Positions 43,231 through 52,627 of a stretch of DNA of 64,000 nucleotides are shown here, piece by piece (within the stretch, counting starts at the first letter, position 1; each line of letters begins with the position of its first letter). The DNA lies in contig NZ_JAMXSB010000007.1 of NCBI RefSeq assembly GCF_024124665.1, forward strand, positions 186,001 through 250,000, in the 5' to 3' direction. Position numbers and translations under genes: made by a program. This DNA comes from Pleionea sp. CnH1-48. GTDB taxonomy: Bacteria; Pseudomonadota; Gammaproteobacteria; Enterobacterales; Kangiellaceae. The notes below the pieces were generated by a model. The model saw only the letters and a program-made list of their open reading frames with translations, was not told the DNA's origin and ran no database searches.

Positions 43231-44145
43231 ATGAAAAGCACCGCTTTATACATATTGACCGTATTAATCTGGGGATCGACCTGGCTTGCCATTGAGTTTC
43301 AACTAGGAGAAGTCGCTGTAGAAGCATCGCTGATTTATCGGTTTGCTCTATCTGCGCTGATTATGTGGGCTTACTGCTGGTGGAAAAAACTGCCGATGAC
43401 GTTTTCGGCGCGAGATCATGGCTATATTGTCTTATTGGCAGCCATGAATTTTAGTCTCAACTATCTGATTCTGTACTGGGCTCAGACATACCTGAGTTCA
43501 GCCATGACTTCCATTGCCTTTTCGACGATGTTGCTTATGAACATCATCAATACTCGTTTGTTTTTTGGTAAACCGATTGCGGGACGCATCTACCTGGGCG
43601 CCATCATGGGTGTCATGGGGATCGTGGTTTTGTTTTGGCCAGATTTACAAGACTTCAACTTACAAAATGACAGCATACAGGGATTATTACTCGTATTGAC
43701 CGGAACTCTGGTTGCGTCACTCGGTAACATGGTCAGTGTAAGAAACTCTAATCATGAGCTTCCTATCTTACAGGTCAATGCCTGGGGAATGTTTTATGGC
43801 ACCTTAATAATGCTGGTTATTGTTTTATTTAAAGGCACACCTTTAACGATTACTTCCACACCCTCTTATTGGATTTCGTTGTTGTATCTGTCTATTTTTG
43901 GCTCGGTCATTGCCTTTGCCTGCTACTTTTTACTGCTTAAAGACATAGGCCCAGAAAAAGCATCCTACAGCATCGTGTTGTTTCCACTGGTAGCCGTTGT
44001 ACTCAGTTCCTTGTTTGAAGACTTCCGTTGGGAATACACCACCATTGCAGGTTTCTCACTCGTCATTCTTGGAAATGTCATTGTATTAACCCCAATGCAC
44101 AAATTAGCACGTCTATTAAAACCAAAGGCGCTAAAACGCGCTTAG
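43231..44145 (+). CDS. EamA/DMT superfamily transporter
   Basis: A 304-residue protein with ten predicted membrane helices in two EamA repeats (starts WGSTWLAIEFQLGEV, a typical opening). Members export amino acids, nucleobases or other metabolites. Ribosome site AGGAG is 11 bases upstream. The divergent MocR gene and the leader terminator suggest that it is induced by an amino acid or PLP-related signal. Confidence 0.88.
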   Translation: MKSTALYILTVLIWGSTWLAIEFQLGEVAVEASLIYRFALSALIMWAYCWWKKLPMTFSARDHGYIVLLAAMNFSLNYLILYWAQTYLSSAMTSIAFSTMLLMNIINTRLFFGKPIAGRIYLGAIMGVMGIVVLFWPDLQDFNLQNDSIQGLLLVLTGTLVASLGNMVSVRNSNHELPILQVNAWGMFYGTLIMLVIVLFKGTPLTITSTPSYWISLLYLSIFGSVIAFACYFLLLKDIGPEKASYSIVLFPLVAVVLSSLFEDFRWEYTTIAGFSLVILGNVIVLTPMHKLARLLKPKALKRA

Positions 44146-44318
44146 TGACTTTTTCTAGTTTCCTTCAGTCTGAGAATGCCATGGACGGCAAACAAGTAAA
44201 TCCTATGGAGCTGGACAACTTAAGTTGCCAGATGCAGTCAACCTCGCAGGGCTTCTCTTAACTCCTTGATTCAGGTATAAGTGGTTCTTTGCGATCTTCT
44301 TAGTAGCTTTTTCACCCA

Positions 44319-44792
44319 ATGAAAATTTATCACCTGTCTTGTTTAATGCTGTTTCCTCTCATGGTTAAAAGCGCAGAGTTGGCTCCCTTTACCACTGATG
44401 GATGTAGTGCATTCCCAGACGGCACTTTAAAAGAAAATCAATTATGGCTCGGTTGTTGTATTGCTCACGACCGAGATTATTGGGCGGGAGGTACAAAAGA
44501 AGAACGTAAACAATCGGATAAAAGACTCGAACAATGCGTAAGTCAGCTAGGTAAAGAAAAGCTCAGTAAAATTATGTATATGGGTGTTCGTTTGGGCGGA
44601 ACTCCATTTTTACCCACCAGTTTTCGCTGGGGTTATGGTTGGAGTGAGTCACGGGGCTACAAACCCTTAACCGAAACAGAGCAAAAGCTCGTTGAGCAAG
44701 CCTGGAAACGCAGCGATTACTACCAGCATAACCCGCAGAAAAAATCTCAAGATAAGAATTCAAAGTGCGAGCCACTATCCATTCCAGAGTAA
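44319..44792 (+). CDS. Secreted phospholipase A2-like protein
   Basis: The 157-residue product has a signal peptide (cleavage near VKSA-E, residue 19) and the sequence FTTDGCSAFPDG, then WLGCCIAHDRDYW (about 43-55). CC-x2-HD-x is the catalytic motif of phospholipase A2, with His-Asp acting on ester bonds. Six Cys are present in total. The calcium loop is not the classic one, so enzyme activity is inferred. No operon partner is close. Confidence 0.6.
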   Translation: MKIYHLSCLMLFPLMVKSAELAPFTTDGCSAFPDGTLKENQLWLGCCIAHDRDYWAGGTKEERKQSDKRLEQCVSQLGKEKLSKIMYMGVRLGGTPFLPTSFRWGYGWSESRGYKPLTETEQKLVEQAWKRSDYYQHNPQKKSQDKNSKCEPLSIPE

Positions 44793-44935
44793 ATGCGATA
44801 CAACTAGATCAGTGACAAAGCTTGCTCTGGAAAACCAAAAGCTTGCTTTGGAGAACAAAAGAACACACAGTCCTTGTTCCGCGGTAAGCAACTCAGACCA
44901 CCGCTTTGATAAAAACGACTCAAAAATCACCATCT

Positions 44936-46789
44936 ATGAATAAAAAGGCTTCCACCCATCAGCTATCCAACTCTCTCTTCTGGGGATTCATTGTTCTATT
45001 GTTAATAGCCACCCTGTTTACCTACTACCATTATGAACTTAATCCAGATGCCTCTGAAGAACTAGAAACCCCTTCAGTTTCGGTGATTGCAGTTTATCCC
45101 TTTGATGATGAAAACAGCCTGGACGGCAGCCCCCATTTTATTCGTGGCGTTGCAGATACCATTCGCAGTCGTTTAAGTAGCGTGCAAGATATCAAAGTGA
45201 TCTCTCGCACCACATCCATCGCACTAAAGAACAAAAAAATTCCATTAACTCAATTAAAAGAGACCTATGGTATTGGTGCTGTATTAAAAGGCAGTGTACA
45301 CAAAGGTTATCAGAGCCTTCGAGTCAGTCTGACGCTCATAAACACTGGCGATGGCAGCATACTCTGGTCAACAGACATTGATGAATACATTCAAGATATC
45401 TTTAAAGTTCAGAACGACATCGCTCAAGCTCTGGCCAGCACATTAAAAATAAAGCTATCAAAAGACAACATGCCTTCGGGCATTACGGTTAATGCATTTG
45501 AGCACTATCTTTCTGGACGCTTATATTGGAGCCGTCGTAACGTTGAAGATGTAGAGCGTGCTATCCAACATTTTTCTGATGCTATCAAACTGGCACCTGA
45601 CTACGCACAGGCTTACGTTGGTTTAAGCGACGCCTATCTGTTTCTGCACGAGTATGGTGACTGGCCCAAGGCACAAGCGCACCAACGAGCAGAGCAATAT
45701 ATTCAAAGAGCCCTACTGATCAATAAGGATCTGCCCGAAGCTCATGCCACCATCGGTCGCATGGCCATGGAGAATGGTCATCATAAAGATGCCGAAAAAG
45801 CCTACCAGAAAGCGATCGAATTAAATCCTAGCAACGTTAGAGCCTATCACTGGTACGGCATATTAATGAACAACCTGGGCCAGCATAAAAAAGCGCTGGA
45901 GTTGCATCAAACAGCACTGTCTCTTGATCCTCTGTCCGTCATTATCAATCGCAACATGGCGTACAGTCATCAGCTTAATGGCCAAACAGAACTAGCAAAG
46001 CAGTTTTTTGACCGTTCTATTGATGTTGGGCCGACGGCTTATGGCAATCCCTATTTGCAACTCAATTTTTATCCATTGACACAAACCGTAGCCAAAAACG
46101 CCATCACCTTTATCAGCGAAAAGTACCACTCTATTCCGCAAACCGTCCCTCATAAAATCACGCTTAGCCTGTTTGCCATCAGCCTGAACAAGCAAGAGCT
46201 TGCCGAACACTTTATTGCCGAAGCCCACACATTGGCCAGTGAGCATCCACGAATTCTGGATGCTCAAATTGCTCTGGAAGCCAGCCAAAAGAAGTGGCCA
46301 CAAGTCATTACGCTGCTACAACGTAGAATCCAGCAGCAGCCAGAGAATCTGGATTTAAAAGTAGGCCTTGTTTATGCCACATGGCTGAATAACGACACAA
46401 CCAAAGCGCAATCACTGATTCAACAAGCATCACCCCAGCTTGCAGAACACTGGCGGATCAAATTACTGGCTCAGGAGCAACTCAGCAAAAAAGAACTCAA
46501 CACATTATCAGCAGACATAGCCTTTGGTACCAATAACGATCCTGTTAAACACGCAGCGATTTTGATTCGACTGGGCGAGACAGACAGCGCCCTGACGATA
46601 TTAGAAAAAGCCATTAATGCCGGCTGGCTCAATGACGCCAATCAAACCTGGTGGACTCTGGAGCATGATTTAGCATTAAGTCAGTTAAACGAAGAGCCGA
46701 GATTTCAGGCATTACTGCAAAAACTTGAAACCAATACATTCGAAACCTCCAAACTCTGGCGACATTCATCCGACATTGCACAAGAATAG
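44936..46789 (+). CDS. Membrane-anchored TolB/FlgO-like TPR protein
   Basis: A 617-residue protein with one N-terminal membrane helix (about 15-35), then a TolB/FlgO-like domain (about 50-180; VSVIAVYPFDD, FIRGVADTIRSRLSS, IGAVLKGSVHK, ILWSTDIDE) and a long series of tetratricopeptide repeats (about 190-600; AYVGLSDAYLFL, AHATIGRMAMENG). This order occurs in CadC-like regulators and adenylate-cyclase relatives, but here the cytoplasmic winged helix is missing. Probably a periplasmic scaffold. Start 44936 is chosen because the residues before it are not membrane-compatible. Confidence 0.7.
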   Translation: MNKKASTHQLSNSLFWGFIVLLLIATLFTYYHYELNPDASEELETPSVSVIAVYPFDDENSLDGSPHFIRGVADTIRSRLSSVQDIKVISRTTSIALKNKKIPLTQLKETYGIGAVLKGSVHKGYQSLRVSLTLINTGDGSILWSTDIDEYIQDIFKVQNDIAQALASTLKIKLSKDNMPSGITVNAFEHYLSGRLYWSRRNVEDVERAIQHFSDAIKLAPDYAQAYVGLSDAYLFLHEYGDWPKAQAHQRAEQYIQRALLINKDLPEAHATIGRMAMENGHHKDAEKAYQKAIELNPSNVRAYHWYGILMNNLGQHKKALELHQTALSLDPLSVIINRNMAYSHQLNGQTELAKQFFDRSIDVGPTAYGNPYLQLNFYPLTQTVAKNAITFISEKYHSIPQTVPHKITLSLFAISLNKQELAEHFIAEAHTLASEHPRILDAQIALEASQKKWPQVITLLQRRIQQQPENLDLKVGLVYATWLNNDTTKAQSLIQQASPQLAEHWRIKLLAQEQLSKKELNTLSADIAFGTNNDPVKHAAILIRLGETDSALTILEKAINAGWLNDANQTWWTLEHDLALSQLNEEPRFQALLQKLETNTFETSKLWRHSSDIAQE

Positions 46790-46796
46790 CGCCAAA

Positions 46797-46844
46797 GCAC
46801 CATAATAGTGCAAGCCGTTTTGCCTTGTAGCAATATTATGGTGC
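46797..46844 (+). promoter_or_regulatory. Two NtrC enhancer sites upstream of glnA
   Basis: GCACCATAATAGTGC (46797-46811) and GCAATATTATGGTGC (46830-46844) both fit GCAC-N7-GTGC, with one base off in the second. They are 33 bases (three helical turns) apart and about 85-130 bases upstream of a sigma-54 promoter, as in glnAp2 of enteric bacteria. Confidence 0.8.
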
Positions 46845-46927
46845 ATCCAGTCGCATTTCTGGCTAACTCATCTATAATTGGGCCCAAATTACCCCTACTT
46901 CAGGGAGTTTTAGTATGCAACATACAC

Positions 46928-46943
46928 TGGCATACTAATTGCT
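46928..46943 (+). promoter_or_regulatory. Sigma-54 promoter of glnA
   Basis: TGGCATACTAATTGCT has GG and GC exactly ten bases apart, a full -24/-12 match. Predicted start near 46954 gives a leader of about 45 bases. Confidence 0.9.
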
Positions 46944-46998
46944 TATATCGAATCAACTTTATTAAGAAACTCATTTTTCAATTTATTCGGAGAAAAAC

Positions 46999-48408
46999 AT
47001 GTCGGCAGAAAAAGTCCTCGAAATGATTCAGGAATACGATGTTAAGTTTGTAGACTTACGTTTTACAGACACTAAAGGTAAAGAACAGCACGTATCGATC
47101 CCTGTCAGCCAAATTGATGCGGATATGTTAAACGAAGGAAAAATGTTCGACGGCTCATCTATCGCTGGTTGGAAAGGCATCAACGAATCAGACATGATCT
47201 TAATGCCGGATTGCGACACAGCCTTAATGGACCCCTTCACTGAAGATGCAACTTTGAACCTGCGTTGTAACGTTTTAGAGCCTACAACAATGCAAGGTTA
47301 TGACCGTGATCCTCGTTCAATCGCTTGCCGCGCAGAAGAGTACATGCGTTCTATCGGTATTGCTGATGACTGTTTGTTTGGACCAGAGCCTGAGTTTTTC
47401 TTATTTGACGACGTTCGCTACAAAACAGACATGAGTGGCTCTTTTTACAAAATCGATTCAGAAGAAGCTATCTGGAACTCAGACAAAGTTTATGAGCACG
47501 GCAACACAGCTCATCGTCCTAACGTTAAAGGCGGTTACTTCCCCGTTGCTCCTGTTGATTCATCACAAGACATTCGTTCACAGATGTGTTTGATTTTAGA
47601 GCAGTTAGGCATTCAAACAGAAGCTCACCACCACGAAGTGGCTACAGCTAACCAGAACGAAGTAGCTACTCGCTTCAACACTTTGGTTAAGAAAGCCGAC
47701 GAACTTCAGATTATGAAATACGTTATCCATAACGTTGCTCATGCCTACGGTAAAACAGCAACCTTTATGCCTAAGCCAGTTGTTGGCGATAACGGTAGCG
47801 GCATGCACTGTCACCAGTCATTAAGCAAAGGCGGCGACAATGTTTTCTCTGGTAACAAGTACGGCGGTTTGTCAGAAGAAGCACTTTACTACATCGGTGG
47901 TATCATCAAGCACGCTAAAGCATTGAATGCATTAACCAATGCGTCAACAAACAGCTACAAGCGTCTGGTTCCAGGCTTTGAAGCTCCAGTCATGTTGGCT
48001 TACTCTGCTCGTAACCGTAGTGCATCCATTCGTATTCCATACGTAACTACACCAAAAGCAGCTCGTATCGAAGTTCGCTTCCCAGATCCAACAGCTAACC
48101 CATACCTGGCATTTGCAGGCATGTTGATGGCTGGTCTTGATGGAATCAAAAACAAGATCCATCCTGGTGATGCGATGGATAAAGACTTATACGACCTACC
48201 TGCAGAAGAAGCAGCAGAAATCCCAACGGTTGCAGCGTCATTCGAAGAAGCTCTGGCTGCTCTTGATAGTGACCGTGCTTTCTTAACTGAAGGTGGCGTA
48301 TTCAGCGATGACTTCATCGATTCTTACATCGAGCTGAAAAGTGAAGAAGTGACTCGTCTACAAATGACAACTCACCCACTTGAGTTCGAAATGTACTACA
48401 GCGTTTAA
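46999..48408 (+). CDS. glnA: Glutamine synthetase (type I)
   Basis: A 469-residue enzyme that makes glutamine from glutamate, ammonia and ATP. Visible: [14 protein letters not shown]-like [11 protein letters not shown], the glycine-rich [16 protein letters not shown] and NRSASIRIP. The adenylylation tyrosine is in [11 protein letters not shown] (about residue 397). The ribosome site is GGAG. Nitrogen control is through NtrC and sigma-54. Confidence 0.98.
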   Translation: MSAEKVLEMIQEYDVKFVDLRFTDTKGKEQHVSIPVSQIDADMLNEGKMFDGSSIAGWKGINESDMILMPDCDTALMDPFTEDATLNLRCNVLEPTTMQGYDRDPRSIACRAEEYMRSIGIADDCLFGPEPEFFLFDDVRYKTDMSGSFYKIDSEEAIWNSDKVYEHGNTAHRPNVKGGYFPVAPVDSSQDIRSQMCLILEQLGIQTEAHHHEVATANQNEVATRFNTLVKKADELQIMKYVIHNVAHAYGKTATFMPKPVVGDNGSGMHCHQSLSKGGDNVFSGNKYGGLSEEALYYIGGIIKHAKALNALTNASTNSYKRLVPGFEAPVMLAYSARNRSASIRIPYVTTPKAARIEVRFPDPTANPYLAFAGMLMAGLDGIKNKIHPGDAMDKDLYDLPAEEAAEIPTVAASFEEALAALDSDRAFLTEGGVFSDDFIDSYIELKSEEVTRLQMTTHPLEFEMYYSV

Positions 48409-48426
48409 TAAGCTGAGTGATAGTTT

Positions 48427-48453
48427 AAAGCCCGGTACTCACCGGGCTTTTTT
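48427..48453 (+). terminator. Intrinsic terminator of glnA
   Basis: AAGCCCGGT (48428-48436) pairs with ACCGGGCTT (48441-48449), followed by TTTT. Confidence 0.92.
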
Positions 48454-48614
48454 ATGCGTTCAATATAGAAATTCATAGCAAATTGAACACGAGGCTTTTG
48501 ACAAGCCGCCGCTATCTGGATACAAATAAGTATGCAGGTAATACAAACTCTTTTGATGCCGCCCACATTTCCAGACAGTCATCATGATGCTGAGCCGCTG
48601 AGGGAAGGAATTTT

Positions 48615-49238
48615 ATGAATAAATTAATGATCACATTGAGCGTTTCAATTCTGGTATCGAGCCCGGTATACCTACCTCCCCTTTATGCTGCAGAAATAAA
48701 AGAAGCAGAAGAAGAAAAGGCACCAAAAAAGAAGAAGATATATCGTTGGGTCGATAAATCGGGCAATGTTCATTATTCCGATAAGCCCCAGAAAGGTGCA
48801 GAAGAACAAGACATTAAAGAAATTCCAGTAGTGAAGCAGCAAGAGTACATACTGGATGAAAAAATACTCAATCGCTTCCGAGAAAACATGGAGAAAGAGA
48901 AAAACAAGGATAAAACCAACAAAGGGAAGGAGCCGTTATACAAATCCATCAAATTCGTTGAACCTACCCAGGAAGGCATCGTCAGAAGCAATGATGGCAA
49001 TATGTTCGCAACTATATCCGTCGCCCCAAAGCTCAAAGACGGTCACCGTGTCCGACTTTACCTTGATGGGCAGCCTACCAATATCCAAACAGAACTGACG
49101 TTTGCCCTCAGCGACGTGCAGCGTGGCCCTCACACTCTAAAGGCAGAGATCGTCGATGCTGATAATAAAAAAGTCCAGAGCAGTAAGCTCCTTAACTTCT
49201 TTGTTCACAAAGCCAGTGCTAACCGAAACAACAATTAA
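48615..49238 (+). CDS. DUF4124 domain secreted protein
   Basis: The 207-residue product has a signal peptide (cleavage near YAA, residue 26), a Lys/Glu-rich stretch, then the DUF4124 signature IYRWVDKSGNVHYSDKPQKG (about 42-61) and a C-terminal Ig-like domain (about 120-200). Genes of this type are often found between glnA and ntrB in Gammaproteobacteria; the function is unknown. Start has GGGAAGGAA upstream. Confidence 0.8.
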   Translation: MNKLMITLSVSILVSSPVYLPPLYAAEIKEAEEEKAPKKKKIYRWVDKSGNVHYSDKPQKGAEEQDIKEIPVVKQQEYILDEKILNRFRENMEKEKNKDKTNKGKEPLYKSIKFVEPTQEGIVRSNDGNMFATISVAPKLKDGHRVRLYLDGQPTNIQTELTFALSDVQRGPHTLKAEIVDADNKKVQSSKLLNFFVHKASANRNNN

Positions 49239-49239
49239 C

Positions 49240-49286
49240 GCACCATTTTGGTGATGCAACCCTCATAAAAAGAACTATAATGGTGC
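49240..49286 (+). promoter_or_regulatory. Two NtrC sites before ntrB
   Basis: GCACCATTTTGGTGA (49240-49254) and GAACTATAATGGTGC (49272-49286) fit GCAC-N7-GTGC with one base off each and lie 32 bases apart. The second ends one base before the ntrB ATG. In enteric bacteria NtrC represses its own ntrBC promoter through similar sites. Confidence 0.65.
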
Positions 49287-49287
49287 A

Positions 49288-50334
49288 ATGACCATGACAC
49301 CGAGCCCTTCTTTGTATCCTTTGCTCACAACAGCAGTGATTGTTGTGACAGAAAAACTCGAATTCTATTCTATTAATGACGCGGCAGAAGTCCTTTTTGC
49401 ACAAAGCAAACGTCGAATAGAAGGCGCTAAAGTAGCCGATATCATTATCAGCGACGATCTTAATAGCGAATTTCTGCAACAATGTTTCGAACAAAAAGGT
49501 CGTTGGTATCTAGAAGACGCCAGCTTCACCACGACCAAAAGCGAATGGCACCCTATACGCGTTAATATCAGCTACCAGTTGTTAGACAACCAACCCGTGC
49601 TAATACTCGAGATACCCGCAGGCAAAGAATCCCGCGATCTTAAAAGAGAGTACCAGCTCATCGATCAAGATCGCATCAGCCACTCCCTTGCCCGCAATCT
49701 GGCTCATGAAATAAAAAATCCTCTCAGCGGTTTACGTGGCGCGGCCCAACTGTTGGAGCGAAAACTCAACGACGACAACTTAAAGCGATTCACCAGCGTT
49801 ATCGTGGCAGAAGCAGATAGGCTACAAAAGCTGGTTGATCGCATGCTAACGCCCGCAAAGATAGAAGCAACACAAACCATCAACATTCACGAAGTAACAG
49901 AAAAAGCTATTAATTTTATAGAGTTAGGCCAACATCAAACGCTCACTATTGTGCGCGACTATGACCCAAGCCTGCCGGAGTTGACCATAGCGCCAGAGCA
50001 GGTCTACCAGGCGCTGCTAAACCTGATGACCAATGCTTGCGAATCCTTAGACAATAGAGGACAAATCATCATTCGCACCCGAGCAGCCCACCAGCACACT
50101 ATTGGCCCACGTCAATTTCGTCTTATGGCCAGAATTGATGTTGAAGATAACGGGCCAGGGATCAGCGAAGATCTAAAAGAAGTCATTTTTTTTCCAACCA
50201 TCAGTGGCAAAGAAAGTTCAGGACTTGGCCTGGGAATTGCACAATCTCTCATTCGACAACATGAGGGCATTATCGAGTTTGACTCGATGCCAGGAAAAAC
50301 CTGTTTTTCCATCTATTTACCCATAATAAGTTGA
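49288..50334 (+). CDS. ntrB: Nitrogen regulation sensor kinase NtrB
   Basis: A 348-residue soluble kinase: PAS domain about 10-120, the phosphorylated His140 in RNLAHEIKNPLSGL, and an ATPase domain with NACES, DNGPGIS and GLGLGI. It phosphorylates and dephosphorylates NtrC under control of PII. It lies 4 bases before ntrC. ATG at 49294 is also possible. Confidence 0.96.
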   Translation: MTMTPSPSLYPLLTTAVIVVTEKLEFYSINDAAEVLFAQSKRRIEGAKVADIIISDDLNSEFLQQCFEQKGRWYLEDASFTTTKSEWHPIRVNISYQLLDNQPVLILEIPAGKESRDLKREYQLIDQDRISHSLARNLAHEIKNPLSGLRGAAQLLERKLNDDNLKRFTSVIVAEADRLQKLVDRMLTPAKIEATQTINIHEVTEKAINFIELGQHQTLTIVRDYDPSLPELTIAPEQVYQALLNLMTNACESLDNRGQIIIRTRAAHQHTIGPRQFRLMARIDVEDNGPGISEDLKEVIFFPTISGKESSGLGLGIAQSLIRQHEGIIEFDSMPGKTCFSIYLPIIS

Positions 50335-50338
50335 GCCT

Positions 50339-51769
50339 ATGAGCAGCCCAAACCTTCCAGTTCTGGTAATTGATGATGATAACTCTATTCGTTGGGTACT
50401 CAGCGAAGCACTGACGGATGAAGGCTTTACAGTAGAATCTGCGGCAAATAGCCAAATAGCCCGACGGCTTTTGAGTGAACAAAATTTTGCTGTTGTTTTA
50501 AGCGACATTCGCATGCCTGGCGAAGACGGCTTTGTCTTACTCAAAGAGCTGAAACAACAGCAACCAGAAATGCCCGTGATCATTATGACGGCCCACAGTG
50601 ATCTGGAAAGCGCCGTAACCGCCTATGAACACGGCGCGTTTGATTACTTGCCCAAACCATTCGATGTTGATCAAGCCATCGAATTGGTTAAACGCGCTGC
50701 GCAATCGAACCCCAACCTCACGGCCCCTCAAGATCAGCAATCCGTAGACGACGCCCCAATGATTATCGGTGAAGCGCCTGCGATGCAGGAGGTGTTTCGG
50801 GCTATAGGTCGACTATCACGTTCTAATATCAGCGTATTAATTAATGGCGCTTCTGGTACAGGTAAAGAGCTGGTTGCTCGTGCGCTACACAATCACAGCC
50901 GCCGTGGGACAGGTCCATTTGTGGCGCTTAATATGGCCGCCATTCCCAAAGATTTGATTGAGTCAGAGCTCTTTGGGCATGAAAAAGGTGCCTTTACTGG
51001 CGCCAATCAACGTTATCTAGGACGCTTTGAGCAAGCCGATGGCGGAACCCTGTTTTTAGACGAGATAGGCGATATGCCATTGGATACTCAAACTCGCCTG
51101 TTGCGAGTTCTGTCCGAAGGCTCGTTTTATCGTGTGGGAGGCACTCAACCGGTACGGGCCAATGTGCGCATCGTTGCGGCCACCCATCAGGATTTAGCAA
51201 AGCTGGTAGAGCGCGGCAGTTTTCGTGAAGATCTTTATCACCGAATTCACGTTATCCGCATTGAGCTTCCCAACTTAAAAGATCGCGCCAGTGATATTCC
51301 ACTGCTGGCTCACTACTTCTTACAGCAAGCAGCCATCGAACTGGAAACAGAACCCAAACAAATTAGCCTCGAAGCCAGCGATCAAATGCTTAAATACGAC
51401 TGGCCCGGCAATGTACGACAATTGGAGAACGTCTGTCGTTGGCTAACGGTGATGTCTTCTGGGCGCGAAATACTGGCCAACGATCTGCCTCAGGAAATTC
51501 GCTTTGATCCAACTCAAAAAGAATCGACTCCAATACAAAGTCCAACTTCCTCCAGTTGGCAAACAGCGTTAAAGCACGCATTAATACAATCGGTTGAAGC
51601 TGGAGACGCCGAGGCGCTGCAAATAATACAGGACGATATTGAGCAATTGTTGATAGAATTAGCCCTTAACTTGAGCAAAGGGCACAAACAGGACGCAGCC
51701 AAACTGCTTGGCTGGGGGCGTAATACGATCACTCGTAAGCTGAAAAAGTATCAAAACTACTCAGCATAA
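50339..51769 (+). CDS. ntrC: Nitrogen regulation response regulator NtrC
   Basis: A 476-residue sigma-54 activator: receiver domain with phospho-Asp56 (VVLSDIRMPG), AAA+ domain with GASGTGKE, GAFTGAN and LFLDEIGDM, and a Fis-type helix-turn-helix (AAKLLGWGRNTITRKLKK). It should activate glnA from the sites at 46797-46844. Confidence 0.97.
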   Translation: MSSPNLPVLVIDDDNSIRWVLSEALTDEGFTVESAANSQIARRLLSEQNFAVVLSDIRMPGEDGFVLLKELKQQQPEMPVIIMTAHSDLESAVTAYEHGAFDYLPKPFDVDQAIELVKRAAQSNPNLTAPQDQQSVDDAPMIIGEAPAMQEVFRAIGRLSRSNISVLINGASGTGKELVARALHNHSRRGTGPFVALNMAAIPKDLIESELFGHEKGAFTGANQRYLGRFEQADGGTLFLDEIGDMPLDTQTRLLRVLSEGSFYRVGGTQPVRANVRIVAATHQDLAKLVERGSFREDLYHRIHVIRIELPNLKDRASDIPLLAHYFLQQAAIELETEPKQISLEASDQMLKYDWPGNVRQLENVCRWLTVMSSGREILANDLPQEIRFDPTQKESTPIQSPTSSSWQTALKHALIQSVEAGDAEALQIIQDDIEQLLIELALNLSKGHKQDAAKLLGWGRNTITRKLKKYQNYSA

Positions 51770-51817
51770 TAAGGTATTACAAAACTCACTCTGCCACCGA
51801 TATCGATACCATCCACT

Positions 51818-52282
51818 ATGCTAAATATTGTTTTATTTGAACCCGAAATTCCACACAATACAGGGGCGATTATTCGACTCTGTGCCAATACAGGCTACCA
51901 CCTCCATTTGATAAGGCCCCTGGGCTTTGAGCTGGATGATAAGCGTATGCGCCGTGCAGGCCTTGATTATCATGAGTGGGCAGAAATTAAAATCCACGAT
52001 AGCTATCAGGATTTCCTTGATAACGAACAGCCAGCGACTCTGTATGCCGCATCAACCAAAGGCAGCAAACATCATCATCAAGTTCAATACAAAGCAGGCG
52101 ACTACATCATGTTTGGCCCAGAAACTCGTGGCCTGCCAAATGAAGTGTTAGAACGATTAGAGCATCAGCAAATATTGCGACTGCCCATGAAAAAAGAAAG
52201 TCGCAGCTTAAATCTGGCAAACAGCGTTTCTATTTTTGTTTACGAGTCCTGGCGTCAGCTGGATTTTATCGACAGCGAATAA
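51818..52282 (+). CDS. trmL: tRNA (cytidine/uridine-2'-O-)-methyltransferase TrmL
   Basis: A 154-residue SPOUT enzyme with the trefoil motifs [19 protein letters not shown] (from residue 13), FGPETRGLP and LRLPM, plus [16 protein letters not shown]. It methylates the wobble ribose of tRNA-Leu isoacceptors. It is 48 bases after ntrC. Confidence 0.95.
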   Translation: MLNIVLFEPEIPHNTGAIIRLCANTGYHLHLIRPLGFELDDKRMRRAGLDYHEWAEIKIHDSYQDFLDNEQPATLYAASTKGSKHHHQVQYKAGDYIMFGPETRGLPNEVLERLEHQQILRLPMKKESRSLNLANSVSIFVYESWRQLDFIDSE

Positions 52283-52627
52283 TCCGTATTCTCTATCCTG
52301 AGCCATCCGAAAAGAAAAAGGTATGGCTCTTCTTCATATCGTTTTGTTATTACCCATTCATCACAGCGCTTCCTCTTAATATATTGTATTCACTACAGCC
52401 TTTCTAATTAGCATCACTTGCTGTGAGCAAGTACCCACAACCAATAAAGTGTACATTTTTTAAACTCTTGAAAATCAGCTATAAATAAATACAATGTCTG
52501 TCCACTTTGGATGCCAATAACCAGTTATAATAATGGCATAACCAAAAGTTATATCGAAGCTATGAATTGGCGACCACGCCGACAGTTCAAAGGCAATCAA
52601 TCGTTCAATTATTAATGTGAGTACTTC
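52283..52627. other. 345-base intergenic region with a promoter candidate
   Basis: No gene is seen. GAGCCAT/ATGGCTC (52300-52306 with 52323-52329) followed by TCTTC is a weak terminator for trmL. TTGAAA (52468-52473) and TACAAT (52490-52495) with a 16-base spacer make a good promoter for the PLP enzyme gene, leaving a leader of about 125 bases. Confidence 0.5.

Noticed and set aside
43016-43234. 72-codon frame before the EamA gene
   Set aside because: It covers the terminator hairpin and operator repeats and has no ribosome site; the exporter ATG overlaps its end.
45992-46303. Reverse-strand frame of 103 codons inside the TPR gene
   Set aside because: Shadow frame with no ribosome site; the plus-strand TPR pattern is continuous across it.
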